From Flaveria trinervia (taxonomy: Eukaryota > Streptophyta > Magnoliopsida > Asterales > Asteraceae), in NCBI GenBank assembly GCA_025506515.1, contig CM046454.1, positions 38,541,440 to 38,605,439 on the forward strand: DNA of 64,000 nt, written 5' to 3'. Below, piece after piece: positions 44,875 through 56,565 of this stretch (position 1 is the first letter of the stretch; each line of letters begins with the position of its first letter). The notes below the pieces were generated by a model, which worked only from the letters and a program-made list of their open reading frames with translations, did not search any database and was not told where the DNA came from. Both the position numbers and the translations under genes were made by a program.

Positions 44875-44906
44875 ATGTTTCGGTAGTGATCAAGGCTTCC
44901 ACACTC

Positions 44907-46106
44907 CTAACAAGCCCTTGCATTCCCGGCGGGGTTAACCGCGTTGACCGGTGCAATCATATTCGGCGCTGTTCTGCAGTCTCTTGCAAGATGCCCCGGG
45001 CGTCTACAGTTCGCGCACACCCGACACTGCGTTCCTGGGAGATGATGATAATTGCACTTGTCACATTTGGGTTGCGGACCCACATACTCTCGCCTGCCCT
45101 GCGTCACTGCCACAAAGTTTCTGGTTGTCTTGGCCCTTTTATCAAACTTCCCGGCACTCGACCGGCTCGTTTCCCCAAAATCCTTTCTCTTTTCAGCTCC
45201 TCCTACCCAAAACTCCCGTTCTCACCATTTCATCGGTCAAAGCCAGCCTTTAGAATCGCGCTCTGAATAGTAGGAGGAGCAGTAGCGGTTACCATTGCCC
45301 AGATTTGAGGCGCAAGTCCCCAAATGTACCTCTCTATCCTTTTTGATTCCGGGGTGACTAGATGCGGAACCAACCTTTCTAGCTCATGAAAACGATCGGT
45401 GTAAGCTGCGTGCCCAGCCCCCACCATGGCATGATTCCAGAACTCATGCTCAAGTTTTTGCATCTCATTGAGAGGACAGTACTCCTCGGTGATTAGGGCC
45501 TTGAACTCATCCCACGACATTTGCATCGCGGATTCTCTTCCCCTAGCCTGAATCTGAGTGTTCCACCACGTCAGTGCCTTGCCCTGTAGTGAGCAAGTGG
45601 CGTACTTAATTCTTTGACTATCGAGGCATTCGCTGATGTCGATCACGCCTCCATCTTTTCAAGCCATCTGGTCAGAGCTATGGCTCCACCTTTGCCATCA
45701 AACTCTCATGGTTTACAAGCCACGAATTCCTTGTACGAACATCCCCGTCTAGTATTCACAACCCCGGTCTCATTAACAATTCCAGTTCGTTACCGGCTGT
45801 ACCACCATTTCCGGTCTCCTGATTGCTTTCGTTCCCAGTCGGGTTACCGTTATCTCATTTTCATTGCCACCGTCCCCGTGGGGGTGAGAATCTGAAGAGC
45901 ATCACTCACTTGGCCAGGATTGTAGGAATCAGTGCGGCCAACTGTTGAGTGATCAGGGCTGCCACATCAGTGTTCCCTGTTCCTTGATCGTTACTGGTTG
46001 GAGCATCACTTGTTCTTGGGGTTCTTCCCCTGCCTCTGCCTCTGCCTCTGCCCCTTGGGGCTTCAATTCCGCTACTATTACTGCGAGTAGATCTTCGAGG
46101 CGGCAT
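44907..46106 (-). pseudogene. G-B gag
   Basis: The start ATG is at 46104-46106 (MPPRRSTRSNSSGIEAPRGR), followed by a GR-rich basic tract and LITQQLAALIPTI. After a degenerate stretch, 45230-45646 encodes CLDSQRIKYATCSLQGKALT, WWNTQIQARG, FKALITEEYCPLNEMQKLEH and RLVPHLVTPESKRIERYIWG, the Retrotrans_gag domain. 44907-45113 carries a CANCRRPGHLARDC zinc knuckle. There are three frameshifts. Confidence 0.88.
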
Positions 46107-46785
46107 GGTCTATTCATAAAAGAGGTAATAAGTAAGCTTTAGTCACCAATGATACACAAGTATTCCGTTTATCAAGTTCCAATGTTCATGTTCCGGTCGG
46201 TCAAGATCACCATGCAGCCCATTTCAAGCATATTCTCGGTATACCGGTGATGTTTATATATAGGGTTCCCCGCAGCGTTCCCACACACCCACGATGTACC
46301 GAGAATGATGCCCGATCCGGTTACATGACATCCGACTTCCTTTACATCATATCCATAATAATCCATCAAGTCAACTGAGAGCCCAAGCACGTAATCACGT
46401 ATAGTCTGGTGGAGGTTGCCTATCTCGCATCCTTAAAGGATTCAGACATAGCCTCCTCGGGTCGGTCTCAGTATCCATAGGTCAGGCGCAGTATATGATC
46501 TGTGAAGATCTCTTCGGGTCTCAATACCCGAATTTGGTTATGATAACTTGGCGCGCAGAGGGAACGGAAGATCTAATAGGAGCATCCCATAAAAGAGTGA
46601 GCACAAGGCTCTCTCATAGGGTGAAAAGATCACGAAATAGATAGATAACGAACAAGTAATGAGGAACACGTATGAGATATAAAATGCACACAACCCTGGC
46701 ATGCAATCTACATGAAGGTTCCTAGGTTATAGTCTAGGTCAAGCGTATTGCCTAATTCTCTATAACCAATGGCTCTGATACAGTC
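46107..46785 (-). other. G-B leader and primer binding site
   Basis: This is the untranslated leader between the 5' LTR and gag. The PBS is on the minus strand at ~46769-46782 (TGTATCAGAGCCA), four bases from the LTR, one change from the Met-tRNA consensus. The rest has no open frame or evident repeat. Confidence 0.8.
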
Positions 46786-49737
46786 TGTCACACCCCCGCT
46801 AAGAGCGGAAACACGGGGTTGCGACGAGACGAGAATCGTCATAACACATGGTAAGCGATAGAGATGCAATAATAAAATGATGACAAGCGTGTCATGACGA
46901 CACCCGACAACAAGGGGACTTGTGTCGTGTATAGTCAATGTTCACGACAACATAGCCATATGCATAACAGGATAAACGATTCACATAATCACATAAAGAT
47001 GAAATTGTAATGTAAATTCCCACAACCCGGGAACAAGTTTCAAAAGATTGTAATTGTTTACACAGTTCAACATTGTTCAAAGTAACTGTTTGTCAAAACA
47101 GTTTAGTCCAAAAAGCATCCTAGGGTCTCCACTAAGGCAGCACACCTAGAATCTCAGCTAGCATGATCACCTGAAAAGATATGCTCAAAATGGTCAACAA
47201 AATTGTTGGTGAGCTCGCAGGTTTAAGTAATAAAAATGTAAGTAATGCTGTATAAAGTAAATGATATGGAATACCGTGAATACAGTTATATACACAAGTA
47301 AAATCACATGACATGAGCTTTGCAACCAAACCTAGCGACTTACACAAAGAAATTGTCGGCGTATATTCACCCAAGACCCGTACCTGGCTATTGTTGGTAC
47401 TAACTAGTATACCAACACGAGGGTGGGGGTGTCAACCCAGTAGTACTACCAATACCTAACGTCGGTTCCCAACTGGAATTAAATAGTTGCAAAGATAGAG
47501 ACCACACAGCAGACCCAAGCATGTATCAGATAAGTACTTGTAATACAAGTATCACGTTGATTCCTTGTAGAAAATTGTATGTATGTAGTAACATAGAAAA
47601 CGGGCGAGCATACTTTTCCCCATGTTTGTAAATGTTTGTAAAATAGTATAAGCATAAAAAGGGGCACGAAACTCACTTGTTAAGTGGTAAGTATGAAAGG
47701 TCGAGATTTCCAACAGTTGAATGCAATGATCGGTCAAACACCTATGGACAGTTATGGTCAAGCATTAATGACATGTATAAAGCGTATAGTAATGTTTGGT
47801 CGGTTCGGGTTGTATCGGTTCGATCGTGGGTAGCACACACACAAGCAGACACACGCATCATCAGACACACGTCGGGACCAGACGCTCGACCCACGTTCCA
47901 TTCGTACGAATCAACCTTCAATCATGCGAATTAGCTACTTTCGTGCGATTGAACCTTCATTCGTGCGATTGGACTCAGTCGCACCACACGCACACCCATT
48001 CGCACGACCCAACCTCATGCGCACGAATCAACCCTCAATCGTGCGAATAGCTACTTTCGTGCGATTGAACCTTCATTCGTGCGATTGGACTCCAGTCGTG
48101 CGATTGGACTCCAGTCGTGCGAAACACGCACAATCGCATACACTCAGATAAGTACTTGTAATACAGTATCACGTTGATTCCTTGTATGAAAATTGTATGT
48201 ATGTAGTACAACATAGAAAACGGGCGAGCATACTTTTCCCCATGTTGTAAATGTTTGTAAAATAGTATAAGCATAAAAAGGGGCCACGAAACTCACTTGT
48301 TAAGTGGTAAGTATGAAAGGTCGAGATTTCCAACAGTGAATGCAATGATCGGTCAAACACCTATGGACAGTTATGGTCAAGCATTAATGACATGTATAAA
48401 GCGTATAGTAATGTTTGGTCGGTTCGGGTTGTATCGGTTCGGTCGTGGGTAGCAAACACACAAGCAGACAACGCATCATCAGACACACGTCGGGACCAGA
48501 CGCTCGACCCACGTTCCATTCGTACGAATCAACCTTCAATCATGCGAATTAGCTACTTTCGTGCGATTGAACCTTCATTCGTGCGATTGGACTCAGTCGC
48601 ACCACACAGCACACCCATTCGCACGACCCAACCTCCATGCGCACGAATCAACCCTCAATCGTGCGAATTAGCTACTTTCGTGCGATTGAACCTTCATTCG
48701 TGCGATTGGACTCCAGTCGTGCGATTGGACTCCAGTCGTGCGAAACACGCACAATCGCATACACTCAGTCAGTCGCCTGACTCAATCGCACACAACCATC
48801 CACACGCATGACTCAGTCGCATACAGACACCCAGTCGCACGGCTCAGTCGCACGACATTCCTAGTCGCACAACTCAGTCGCACGATAGACTCAGACGCAT
48901 GATTCAGTCGCACGACTCACTCAGTCGCACGGCTCAATCGCATGACAGACCCAGTCGCTCGAACTGCAGAATCGCGACTGTGGTCGGGCTGAGCAGCCCC
49001 CGAGCTGCTCTAGCGGGGTTTTATACCACGAGGACCTCCAGAAACACTCAACAAACATACACAAACATGAAACACAAGCAGAAAGACCTCACACGCACCC
49101 ACTCGACCTCATGTGCTCGGATGAACCCGAGCACCCGAAACCCTAGAAATCGCAGCAGTATAACCGAACCAAAAACGGGTTGAACAAGGTTGTCTACCTG
49201 CTAGGAACGCGTACACACGATGATACCCAAGATTGGTAATGAAAACGCGACAAACGTGACGATTTTTGGTGCTAGATCGAGAGAGAAAATGGAGAGAAAA
49301 GGTTGGAGTGAAGAAGATGAAGATGAGGATAAATGGCTGGAATGGGGCTTATATACCCAGCCAGGTTTGCAAAATTACAAGTTTAGTCCCTGCACTTAAC
49401 CCTCGAGTTTCCCAAAAATTTGTTTCGGTTGATTAAGATCTTAAAAATGTTCGTTATATTATGGCTAAAAGTGTGTTTAATGGCATTTGATAGCCTAAAA
49501 TGGTTTTATTAATGACAATGGTCGAAATAAAAAAAATGATATATTTAGTGGTAATGGTGATGATATTTATAAAAGTTTTATGCTTAACACACGTTCTCGA
49601 AGGAAGTACAGGCACGAGGGAAAAATAAGCAGACATGATTCCGTAAAGTAGGAGTTCATGAAGAAAAGGAAGATTAATTAAAAGTATTTCCATGTTATTT
49701 ATGTCGTTCGACGGACCTTGAGGTGACGGATGTCACA
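46786..49737 (-). repeat. G-B 5' LTR with tandem duplication
   Basis: It matches 39047-41351 but carries a direct duplication of ~620 bp: 47527-48144 and 48145-48765 both start CAGATAAGTACTTGTAATAC and end in CGCACAATCGCATACACT, with TCAG at the breakpoints. The duplicated block contains half of the TCGTGCGATTGAACC array. A 21-bp unit (TGCGATTGGACTCCAGTCG) is also doubled at ~48080-48120 and ~48700-48740, single in the other LTR. The TATATAAG box is at ~49349-49356. Confidence 0.92.
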
Positions 49738-49742
49738 AGTTG

Positions 49743-51166
49743 AGTCTTGACTTGCTGGAGGGAAGCAATATCATATTCATCTGTCTGTTGATTTTCATCT
49801 ATTTGGTTAAACATTAAGCATATCATACATAAGTCAATAATCTAGACATTGAAACATAAACAAACATAGATAATCATTAATTACATTAATGTAATATATA
49901 ATTCAAGTACAAAAGTATTTTTTATATACAAAGACATCTAATCATTACTTTTGTCTTGATCTGTCATTTCTTCAGCTGGAGGAGCTAAGGATGAGGCTCC
50001 TTGATCTTGGTTTCTTTCTGTGCGCCTCTCCTGAGCTTGAGTGGAGGCTGATGCAGCAACATCACCTTCTTGATTGTCATCATCCTCTTTATCTTTTCCA
50101 CTCGGTCCTCCTTCATCAACATATTCTTCTCCATCAGATTCATCTTCATCCTCATCATCATCATCACCATCATCATGATCACCATCATCACCATCCTTAA
50201 TCTTTAAGAGCTTATTCTTTGATCCCTTAACCTTTAGCAATATCTTTTTATTCTTCTTCTCGAGATCCTTTATCCTTTTCACTAACGCCAAAACTAGCTC
50301 ATTTTGACTCGTGAGTGCTTGGTGGGCTCGGCTTAGAGCTCTCTTGTACTGAGTGTTCGTCTCACTCAACTGTACCATCTGCTTTGTCTGAGCTGCATTC
50401 TCCTCCATCATCCTGTGTAGCTGAGTAGCCCTTAGCTCATTGGTGGCAACTAGCCTCAGCATAATGTAGTTGAGGTTAGCAAGTTTTTCCTCTAACCCGA
50501 TATTGGGCAGAGTGGATCCAGGTGTAACTGTGGATTGGTTGGAGGGACGAGCCTGGTGACTAGTTGTGGTAGTGGTGGATGTGGTGAAGATGGGAGGAGG
50601 AATGAGAGTGGGATGTGGTGGAGTGGCTGTGGTAGTAGTGGTGGGAGGAGTGATATTGGTAGTGGGAGGAGTGGTGGTGGTAGTGGTAACTGTGGTTGTG
50701 GTGGTAGGAGACGTGGTAGTGGTGGTGGCTGAAGATGTGATCATAGTAAACCTTGGCCTCTTTAACCTTTTTGCCATAAGGTTGAGCCATTCTCTTCTTC
50801 CTGGAGCTCTTTGAGACAGAGGCTCCCCTTGAGCTGATGGACCGGTCAGGTATGTAAGTAGGGTCGATGACAGTAGTATCATCACCTGCAGAACCAGCTT
50901 GGCATCCACCGACCGCCTCTATACCTTTCTCAGTGGCCACAACCCTGCTCCCGACAGTCCTCACTAGTGGCTCATCATCTGACTCTTCATCATCATCTGT
51001 CAAGAAGTCCCGATGGAACACAGCCTTTTCTGTTCCATTAGGTGCCTCACCACCTTGACCCTGATCATGGTCGTCATCGTCATCGTCTTCTTCATCGGTG
51101 GGTGCCATGATAAGCTCAATATCGGAGTCACTGTCATCGTGATGCCACTTCCTACGGGAGGGCATT
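49743..51166 (-). pseudogene. C3 aORF, middle part with coiled coil
   Basis: Block 50560-51166 starts inside the element (MPSRRKWHHDDSDSDIELIM) and is acidic, with TVIDPTYIPDRSISSRGASV and a basic KSSRKKRMAQPYGKKVKEAK. In another frame 49938-50909 has a long Thr-rich run, then a coiled coil (LEEKLANLNYIMLRLVATNE and QALTSQNELVLALVKRIKDL), a Lys cluster and a long Asp/Glu run, ending SND-stop at 49938. The frame resumes at ~49820 (IDENQQTDEYDIASLQQVKT) into 39046. A donor (AA|GTAATG) and acceptor (CCAAATAG) suggest an intron over the stop, but this is inference. Confidence 0.65.
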
Positions 51167-53079
51167 TGTAACACCTGGTTATTTATTTATTTTGAAGCTG
51201 ACGAAGGAAGAAAAAGAAATAAAGTCAAAGTCGAGGGACCAAACTCACCAAAGAGAGAAAGTTGGGTATGTGGTGATATTTGAAGGGAGTGGGCAGCCAT
51301 ACCCTCTACCCACACTCACATGTTCAGCAAACAAAAGAGGAGAAGAGAGAAAGGGAGAAAAGAGGAAGAAAAGTTGATTTGCGTTGGTTCAAGTGAGCAA
51401 AATCGTTGAGGAGCGGGTCAAATCGAAGCTCTTCTCGTTGTGATCGTTTGTGTGAGTTCTAGGACCCGTCTTTTACACGTTTTTGAATGATTTGGGGCTA
51501 GAACACATCTGTGAAAATCGGGTTTTTGTGGTGTGTGGTGTGTTTTTGACCCGCTTGTGTATGTGGGGGTGTGTGTATGATTCGTTTGGATCTTGATTTT
51601 GATCTTGTGTGTGCTTGAATGGTGTTGTGGTATGCATTCCTAAGGCTTAGGATGGTTGATTTGGGCTTAGAATGGGTTTAGATAAGCTTGGAGGTCGAAA
51701 ATGGCAGATTGGGTTCGGGATGAACTGCATTCTGCCCAGCTAGGGCTAGGCGACCGAATGGAGGCCATACAGCCGATTGAGGTGCGACTGAGGGTTCGTT
51801 CGCACGATTGAGGTTCATTCGCATGACTGAGAGCCCAGTCGCATAAATGCTCATCCACATTAGTTCCATCCGCATTAGGTCCATTCGCATGGGACTCATC
51901 CGCATGGAGTCCATCCGCACTAGTTTCATTCGCACGATTGGGTGTTCATCCGCATTGGTGTTCATCCGCATTAGTCCATTCGCATGATGTTCAGTCGCAT
52001 GGAGGCCATGCGACTGAAGGGAGTCCATACGCCCGAATAGGGCTGTTGCACCCGAGGAAAAGCGTAGTTTAACTTCTGGCTTTCAGGGGAAAGTGCAGAT
52101 GTAAGTTTTGACGTTAAGGTTCCCGTAAGTTCATGTAAGATGACTGTTGAGGCCTTAGAGAGCATGCTGCACATGATGATGATGATGTTGCATGATGCAT
52201 GTTATGTATGATGTTGCCCTATATGATGTTGATGCCTGTGTATGCTATGTTCCTTATTATGATGCATGTTTATCTCTCCTGTGGCTTTACGTGTTATGAT
52301 AATGAATGAAATTAAAGTATTATGTAACATAAAGGGGAAGATACTGAAAAGTGAACATATTGAATGCGTGCATTAATGAATGATGAAAGTAATGAAAGTC
52401 TTGCAAGCATTAGACATCGAGACACGCCAATTATAAGGTGTTAGCCCAACTGTGTGTGGGTTCGCTACCCCGGGAGGATGCACATCGGGGTCTTTCTTTG
52501 TGATAGACCATTTGTATAGAACCTCTACCGCTTATCCCTGGTACTGCGACACCATTTTTAGCTGTCTATTTATAGACTTCGGCCCAGTACCCATATAGTT
52601 TGGGGTGTAGCACATGGTATTGGTACGGAAGATATCAAATGTACAAGAAAAGATGTAAAGATAAATGAACGAATGAAAAAGGTAATAACTATTATCTATG
52701 TGTACATACGATGCATGATCGCATGAAGGAAATGAACGGTTTTAACGAAAGAAAAGTATGTTTTATTATAAAACTAGAACTCACTCAGCAACGCTGACTT
52801 TTTATGTGTTTCTAGTTGGCAGGTAATATTGCTGAGGATGGCACTGTGAGGCTACTCATCTCTTTTGGATGGCATCCATTTATATTGGGCATTTTTGATG
52901 TAATGCAACAATGTATTTTGTAACTGATTAGCGATGTATTATTTTGCAAAAGTTTTTATGATGAAATGAGATGTTATTTTTGAATGTTTTCGCTGTAATA
53001 TTTTTGTAAGATAAATGAAAATATATGTTCTATGTGCGATGATTATCAGCTGTAAGCGTCCTGGGAACGGGGCCTTAAA
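51167..53079 (+). repeat. G-C 5' LTR
   Basis: It starts TGTAACACCTGG and ends GGGGCCTTAAA (consensus end CTTACA). From 51770 to 52040 the words TTCGCACGATTGAGG, CATTCGCATGA and CATCCGCATTAG recur about fourteen times. GATGATGATGTTGCATGATG repeats lie at ~52165-52260. TCACTCAGCAACGCTGACTT (~52790) matches G-A's LTR. Confidence 0.9.
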
Positions 53080-53426
53080 AGTTGGTATTAGAGCAAAAGT
53101 TTAAGTGAAATGGGTAAATTTTCAAAATAAACCTTAACTTAAACTGAGAATGGGACGGAAAGGAAAGGGATGCCAATCTGAGTAGTAGCTTGCCATCAGG
53201 TATTTTCGTACAGTTAACTAGTATTATGTACGCATGTATATGCTATGTGTTGTTTGTGGATTTAAATACTGATGTAGTCAGGAAGGTAATGCTTGGGGTG
53301 TGAAGAGTAAAGTAAGTGGCTAATCACAACTGGCCACTGTAATTAGAGACTTACTATTCTTGACATAAACTAAGCTATTCCGTTGAATGACCGTGTTGGT
53401 GTTTGAATCTTTCAATGTGCGTGTGA
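53080..53426 (+). other. G-C primer binding site and leader
   Basis: GTTGGTATTAGAGC (53081-53094) is the Met-tRNA PBS with one C-to-T change. The rest of the leader resembles G-A 20576-20938 (GCCACTTACTTTACTC-like block in complement) and has no open frame. Confidence 0.75.
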
Positions 53427-54685
53427 ATAGCTGGCGGTAGATCTTCGAAAGCTTCACGGGGTGGAGGTCATGGTGCTGAACCGCGACCCAAGAGAGGGAG
53501 ACCCAGAGTTGAGAAGGTGGTTCCAGAAGAACCTGAGACCCCTCATCCGGAGGGTGATGACGAGAGTGCAAACCTAAGGGCCTCGGTGAAAGAGGCTGTG
53601 GTTGAGAAAGTCCAGCAGGTCATGCAGACGATCTTACCATCTGTAGTGACCGAAGTTATCATGGTTGTACGAGAAATAGGTCCTCGGGGGGACGGGAGCA
53701 CCAGAGCCTGAAACAGTTCTCTCAGATGACGAAGAAGAAGAGGAGGAAGAAGAGCCTGCGCCGGAGGCGCCACGAGGCTGTAACTATAGGGCATTTATGA
53801 GATGCAAGCCCCCTGCTTTTGATGGTAACGGCACTGTTGCTGCTACTCACCGGTGGGTGAGGGAAATGGAGGTTGTTCTTGATATTAGCGAGTGACGGGA
53901 GGACCAGAAGGTGAAGTTTGCTACCCAGTCGTTTGTAGACTCGGCTATGTGTTGGTGGGACAATATTTTCCAAGCCGAGGGTAGCCGGGCGATAGGAAGG
54001 ATAAGGTGGGAGGAGTTGAAGAAGGTGGTAATTAAGGAGTTCTGCCCTCATAGGGAGATGGATAGGATAGAGAGAGAGTTCCTGTAGCTGGAGGCGGGAA
54101 CCATGACACACCAGCAGTACACCACCAGATTCAATGAATGGCACGGCTGGTGCCGGATCATGTGACGCCTCTATCTCAAAAGATCAAGAGGTACATTCAG
54201 GGTTTGCTGGTGGATATTCCCAGGCATATGATCGCCGCCCGACTAAGCACGTTTAGGTCGGCGGTTGATTTGGCGGGGAGATTATATGATGAACGGGAGG
54301 TGGTGATGACTGAGGTAAGCAAGTAGGGTGGTGGCGATCGGAACTGGAACGGGAAATGGTTTTGTCAGGGTGATGCCTCGACGGGTAACAAAAAGGCATG
54401 GGTGGATGACCGCCGTGGGGCCACATCGAGTGCGGGGTCAAAGAGGTGTGGCAAGTGTGGAAGGGAGCATGCGGAAAATGTAGGTTGGGGTTGAATGTGT
54501 GCTTCAAATGTGGGAAGACGGGGCACATTGTAAAGGATTGTCATGCGGGCAGATGTTTCAACTATGGTGAAGAGGGTCACATGAGTAGGGATTGTAAGAA
54601 GCCAAGGGCTGAGGGTTTCGGGGCGAAGAAGACGGGAAGTGAAGGACCGAGGGCGAGCGCCAGGGCTTTCACTATGACATAGGAG
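53427..54685 (+). pseudogene. G-C gag with lost start codon
   Basis: By alignment to G-A the start codon should be at 53427-53429 but reads ATA. It is followed by AGGRSSKASRGGGHG. The domain continues in pieces: FATQSFVDSAMCWWDNIFQA, HLVPDHVTPLSQKIKRYIQG-like (54138-54326), and at 54446-54682 two zinc knuckles, CFKCGKTGHIVKDC and CFNYGEEGHMSRDC, the latter with Cys to Tyr. TGA after ISE at 53894 and TAG at 54087 are further breaks. It was the capsid/nucleocapsid protein. Confidence 0.88.
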
Positions 54686-55083
54686 GAAGCTAGGACGGAC
54701 CTTGACGTTGTGTCCGGTACGTTTCTAATGAACCAAACCTAGCTTATGTGTTATTTGATTCGGGTGCTAGTAAAAGTTTTATTTCTGCTGCTTTCTGTGC
54801 TAAACTGCCTGTTAGTAGTAGACGTGTTGATGCGCCCTTTGATGTAGAAACTGACATAGGTAAGTCTACCAAGATTTCTTATATGATAAAGAACTGTGAT
54901 GTGGAGCTAGAATGTCATAAGTTTCTTGTTAGACCGTTCGTGATGACCTTAGGTGGTTTCGATTTGGTTCTTGGGATGGATTGGTTGGCGGACTCTGAGG
55001 TGAACGTTGTGTGTCACAAGAAGATGATTCGTTTGACAGGACCTGACGGGAGTTTGGTAACTGTCTATGGAGATCGGTCATGA
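54686..55083 (+). pseudogene. G-C protease
   Basis: The block has VLFDSGASKSFISAAFCAKL-like sequence with a D-S-G-A active site, then IKNCDVELECHKFLVRPFV and GGFDLVLGMDWLADSEVNVV. It ends at a stop at 55081-55083. The Met at 54748 is internal to the polyprotein. Confidence 0.85.
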
Positions 55084-56151
55084 CGATCTCGAGAGTAAGC
55101 TCAATGGCGGTGGCGGGAAGTGTATGAGGCGTGGATGTAGCGCCTACTTGGCTTATGTAAAGGATATGGATATGCTAACACCATAACTATCCGACGTACC
55201 AATTGTGTGTGACTTTCCTGACGCGTTCCCTGAAGACTTACGGGAGTGTCACCTGACAGAGAGATTGAGTTTCAGATTGATCTGGTACCGGGTGCCTAAC
55301 CTGTTGCCAAGGCACTGTATTGGTTGGCTCCGACTGAGATGAAGGAGTTGATGGAGCAGTTGCATGAGCTGCTGGATAAGGGGTTCATCAGACCGAGTAT
55401 CTCTCATTGGACTGCTCCGGTCTTGTTTGTAAAGAAGAAATACAGTACTATGAGGATGTGTATTGACTACCGTGAGTTGAACAAGCTGACGGTGAAGAAC
55501 CGATACCCCTTACCGAGAATAGATGATTTGTTCGATCAGCTTCAAGGTGCCAGTTGGTTTTCAAGGATAGATCTTCGATCTGGTTACCATCAGTTGAAGG
55601 TGAAGGAGCAAGACATCCCTAAAACAATTTTTCGCACGCATTATGGTCACTACGAGTTTCTTGTCATGTCGTTTGGTTTGACCAACGCGCCAGCTGCTTT
55701 TATGGATTTGATGAATCGGGTGTGTCGGTCGATGTTAGATAAATTAGTGATTGTTTTTATTGATGATATCCTGATTTATTCGAAGAGCGGGATTGAGCAT
55801 GCCGGTCACATTTAGGAGGTTTTGGAGACGTTGAGAAAGGAGATGTTGTACGCTAGGTTCTCCAAGTGTGCATTTTGGTTGTGCGAAGTTCTGTTCTTGG
55901 GTCATGTGGTGAATCCTGATGGGATTCTGGTGGACCCAACAAAAGTAGAGGCGGTGACGCAATGGAAGTCTCCAAAGACGCCATCCGAGATTCGTAGCTT
56001 CTTGGGTTTGGCGGGCTACTACAGAAGATTCAACCAAGACTTCTCTAAAGTTGCTTCTCCACAAACCAAGTTGACCCGAAAAGATATGAGGTTTGTATGG
56101 GGTCAAGCTCAAGAGAAGGCGTTCGAAGAATTGAAGGCGAGGTTGACTTGA
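55084..56151 (+). pseudogene. G-C reverse transcriptase
   Basis: 55324-55815 and 55822-56151 are one frame separated by a TAG at 55813. The block contains LFVKKKYSTMRMCIDYRELN, WFSRIDLRSGYHQLKVKEQD, the palm VIVFIDDILIYSKS with both Asp intact, FSKCAFWLCEVLFLGHVVNP and SFLGLAGYYRRFNQDFSKVA. 55084-55323 is the degenerate protease-RT linker (a YPDVFPDDL-like motif is readable with changes). Confidence 0.9.
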
Positions 56152-56565
56152 GTCAACTCCTGTTCTGTCATTACCCGATGGAAGTGAAGATCTGGTGGTT
56201 TATTCTGATGCTTCTGACTCGGGGTTGGGGTGTGTGTTAATGCAGAGAGGAAAAGTTATAGCCTATGCATCCCGACAGTTGAAGGTTCATGAGGTCAACT
56301 ATCCTACTCATGACTTGGAGCTTGCACCCGTGGTCTTTGCGCTAAAGATTTGGAGGCACTATCTTTACGGGACGAAGTGCACCATTTTCACTGACCACAA
56401 GAGCTTGAAGTACTTCTATGAGCAGAAAGATCTAAACATGAGGCAGAGGCTGTGGTTAGAACTTATAAAGGATTATGATTGTGAGATCCATTACCATCCG
56501 GGCAAAGCCAACGTGGTGGCTGATGCCCTTAGCCAAAAGAGAGGCCCGAGCCAATTCGGGTGAAA
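56152..56565 (+). pseudogene. G-C RNase H
   Basis: The block includes VYSDASDSGLGCVLMQRGK, AYASRQLKVHEVNYPTHDLE, ALKIWRHYLYGTKCTIFTDH and YHPGKANVVADALSQK, covering the D-E-D-D residues of gypsy RNase H. A short out-of-frame piece (56152-56194) joins it to RT. Confidence 0.9.

Larger units (their letters stand above)
39047..49737 (-). mobile_element. G-B: near full-length Ty3/gypsy (chromovirus-like) element nested in C3
   Basis: The LTRs are 39047-41351 (2305 bp) and 46786-49737 (2952 bp, with an extra ~620-bp tandem copy), both TGTCACACCC...GATGTCACA. The TSD AGTTG is at 39042-39046 and 49738-49742. The minus-strand order is PBS, gag with CCHC, protease, RT, RNase H, integrase with chromodomain-like tail, and PPT. 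Integrase last with a WxxxxGPEFTWE tail suggests the Tekay/Del chromovirus group. The LTRs are very similar in substitutions, so this is the youngest insertion with two LTRs here, yet pol carries several frameshifts. Confidence 0.94.
37130..51166 (-). mobile_element. C3: 3' part of a copia element with aORF, split by G-B
   Basis: An LTR (37130-37874) with a polypurine tract (CCAAGGGGGAGTT on the minus strand) is followed to the right by an aORF on the minus strand. The aORF runs 38050-39046, is broken by G-B with duplication AGTTG, and continues at 49743-51166, where G-C cuts it. Removing G-B restores a continuous frame across the site. The N terminus of the aORF, pol, gag and the other LTR are outside the window or lost. 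The assignment to copia rests on the LTR, PPT and aORF similarity to C2 and C4. Confidence 0.7.

Noticed and set aside
50535..50814. Gly/Val-rich plus-strand frames opposite the C3 aORF
   Set aside because: They are antisense shadows of the Thr-rich run of the aORF.
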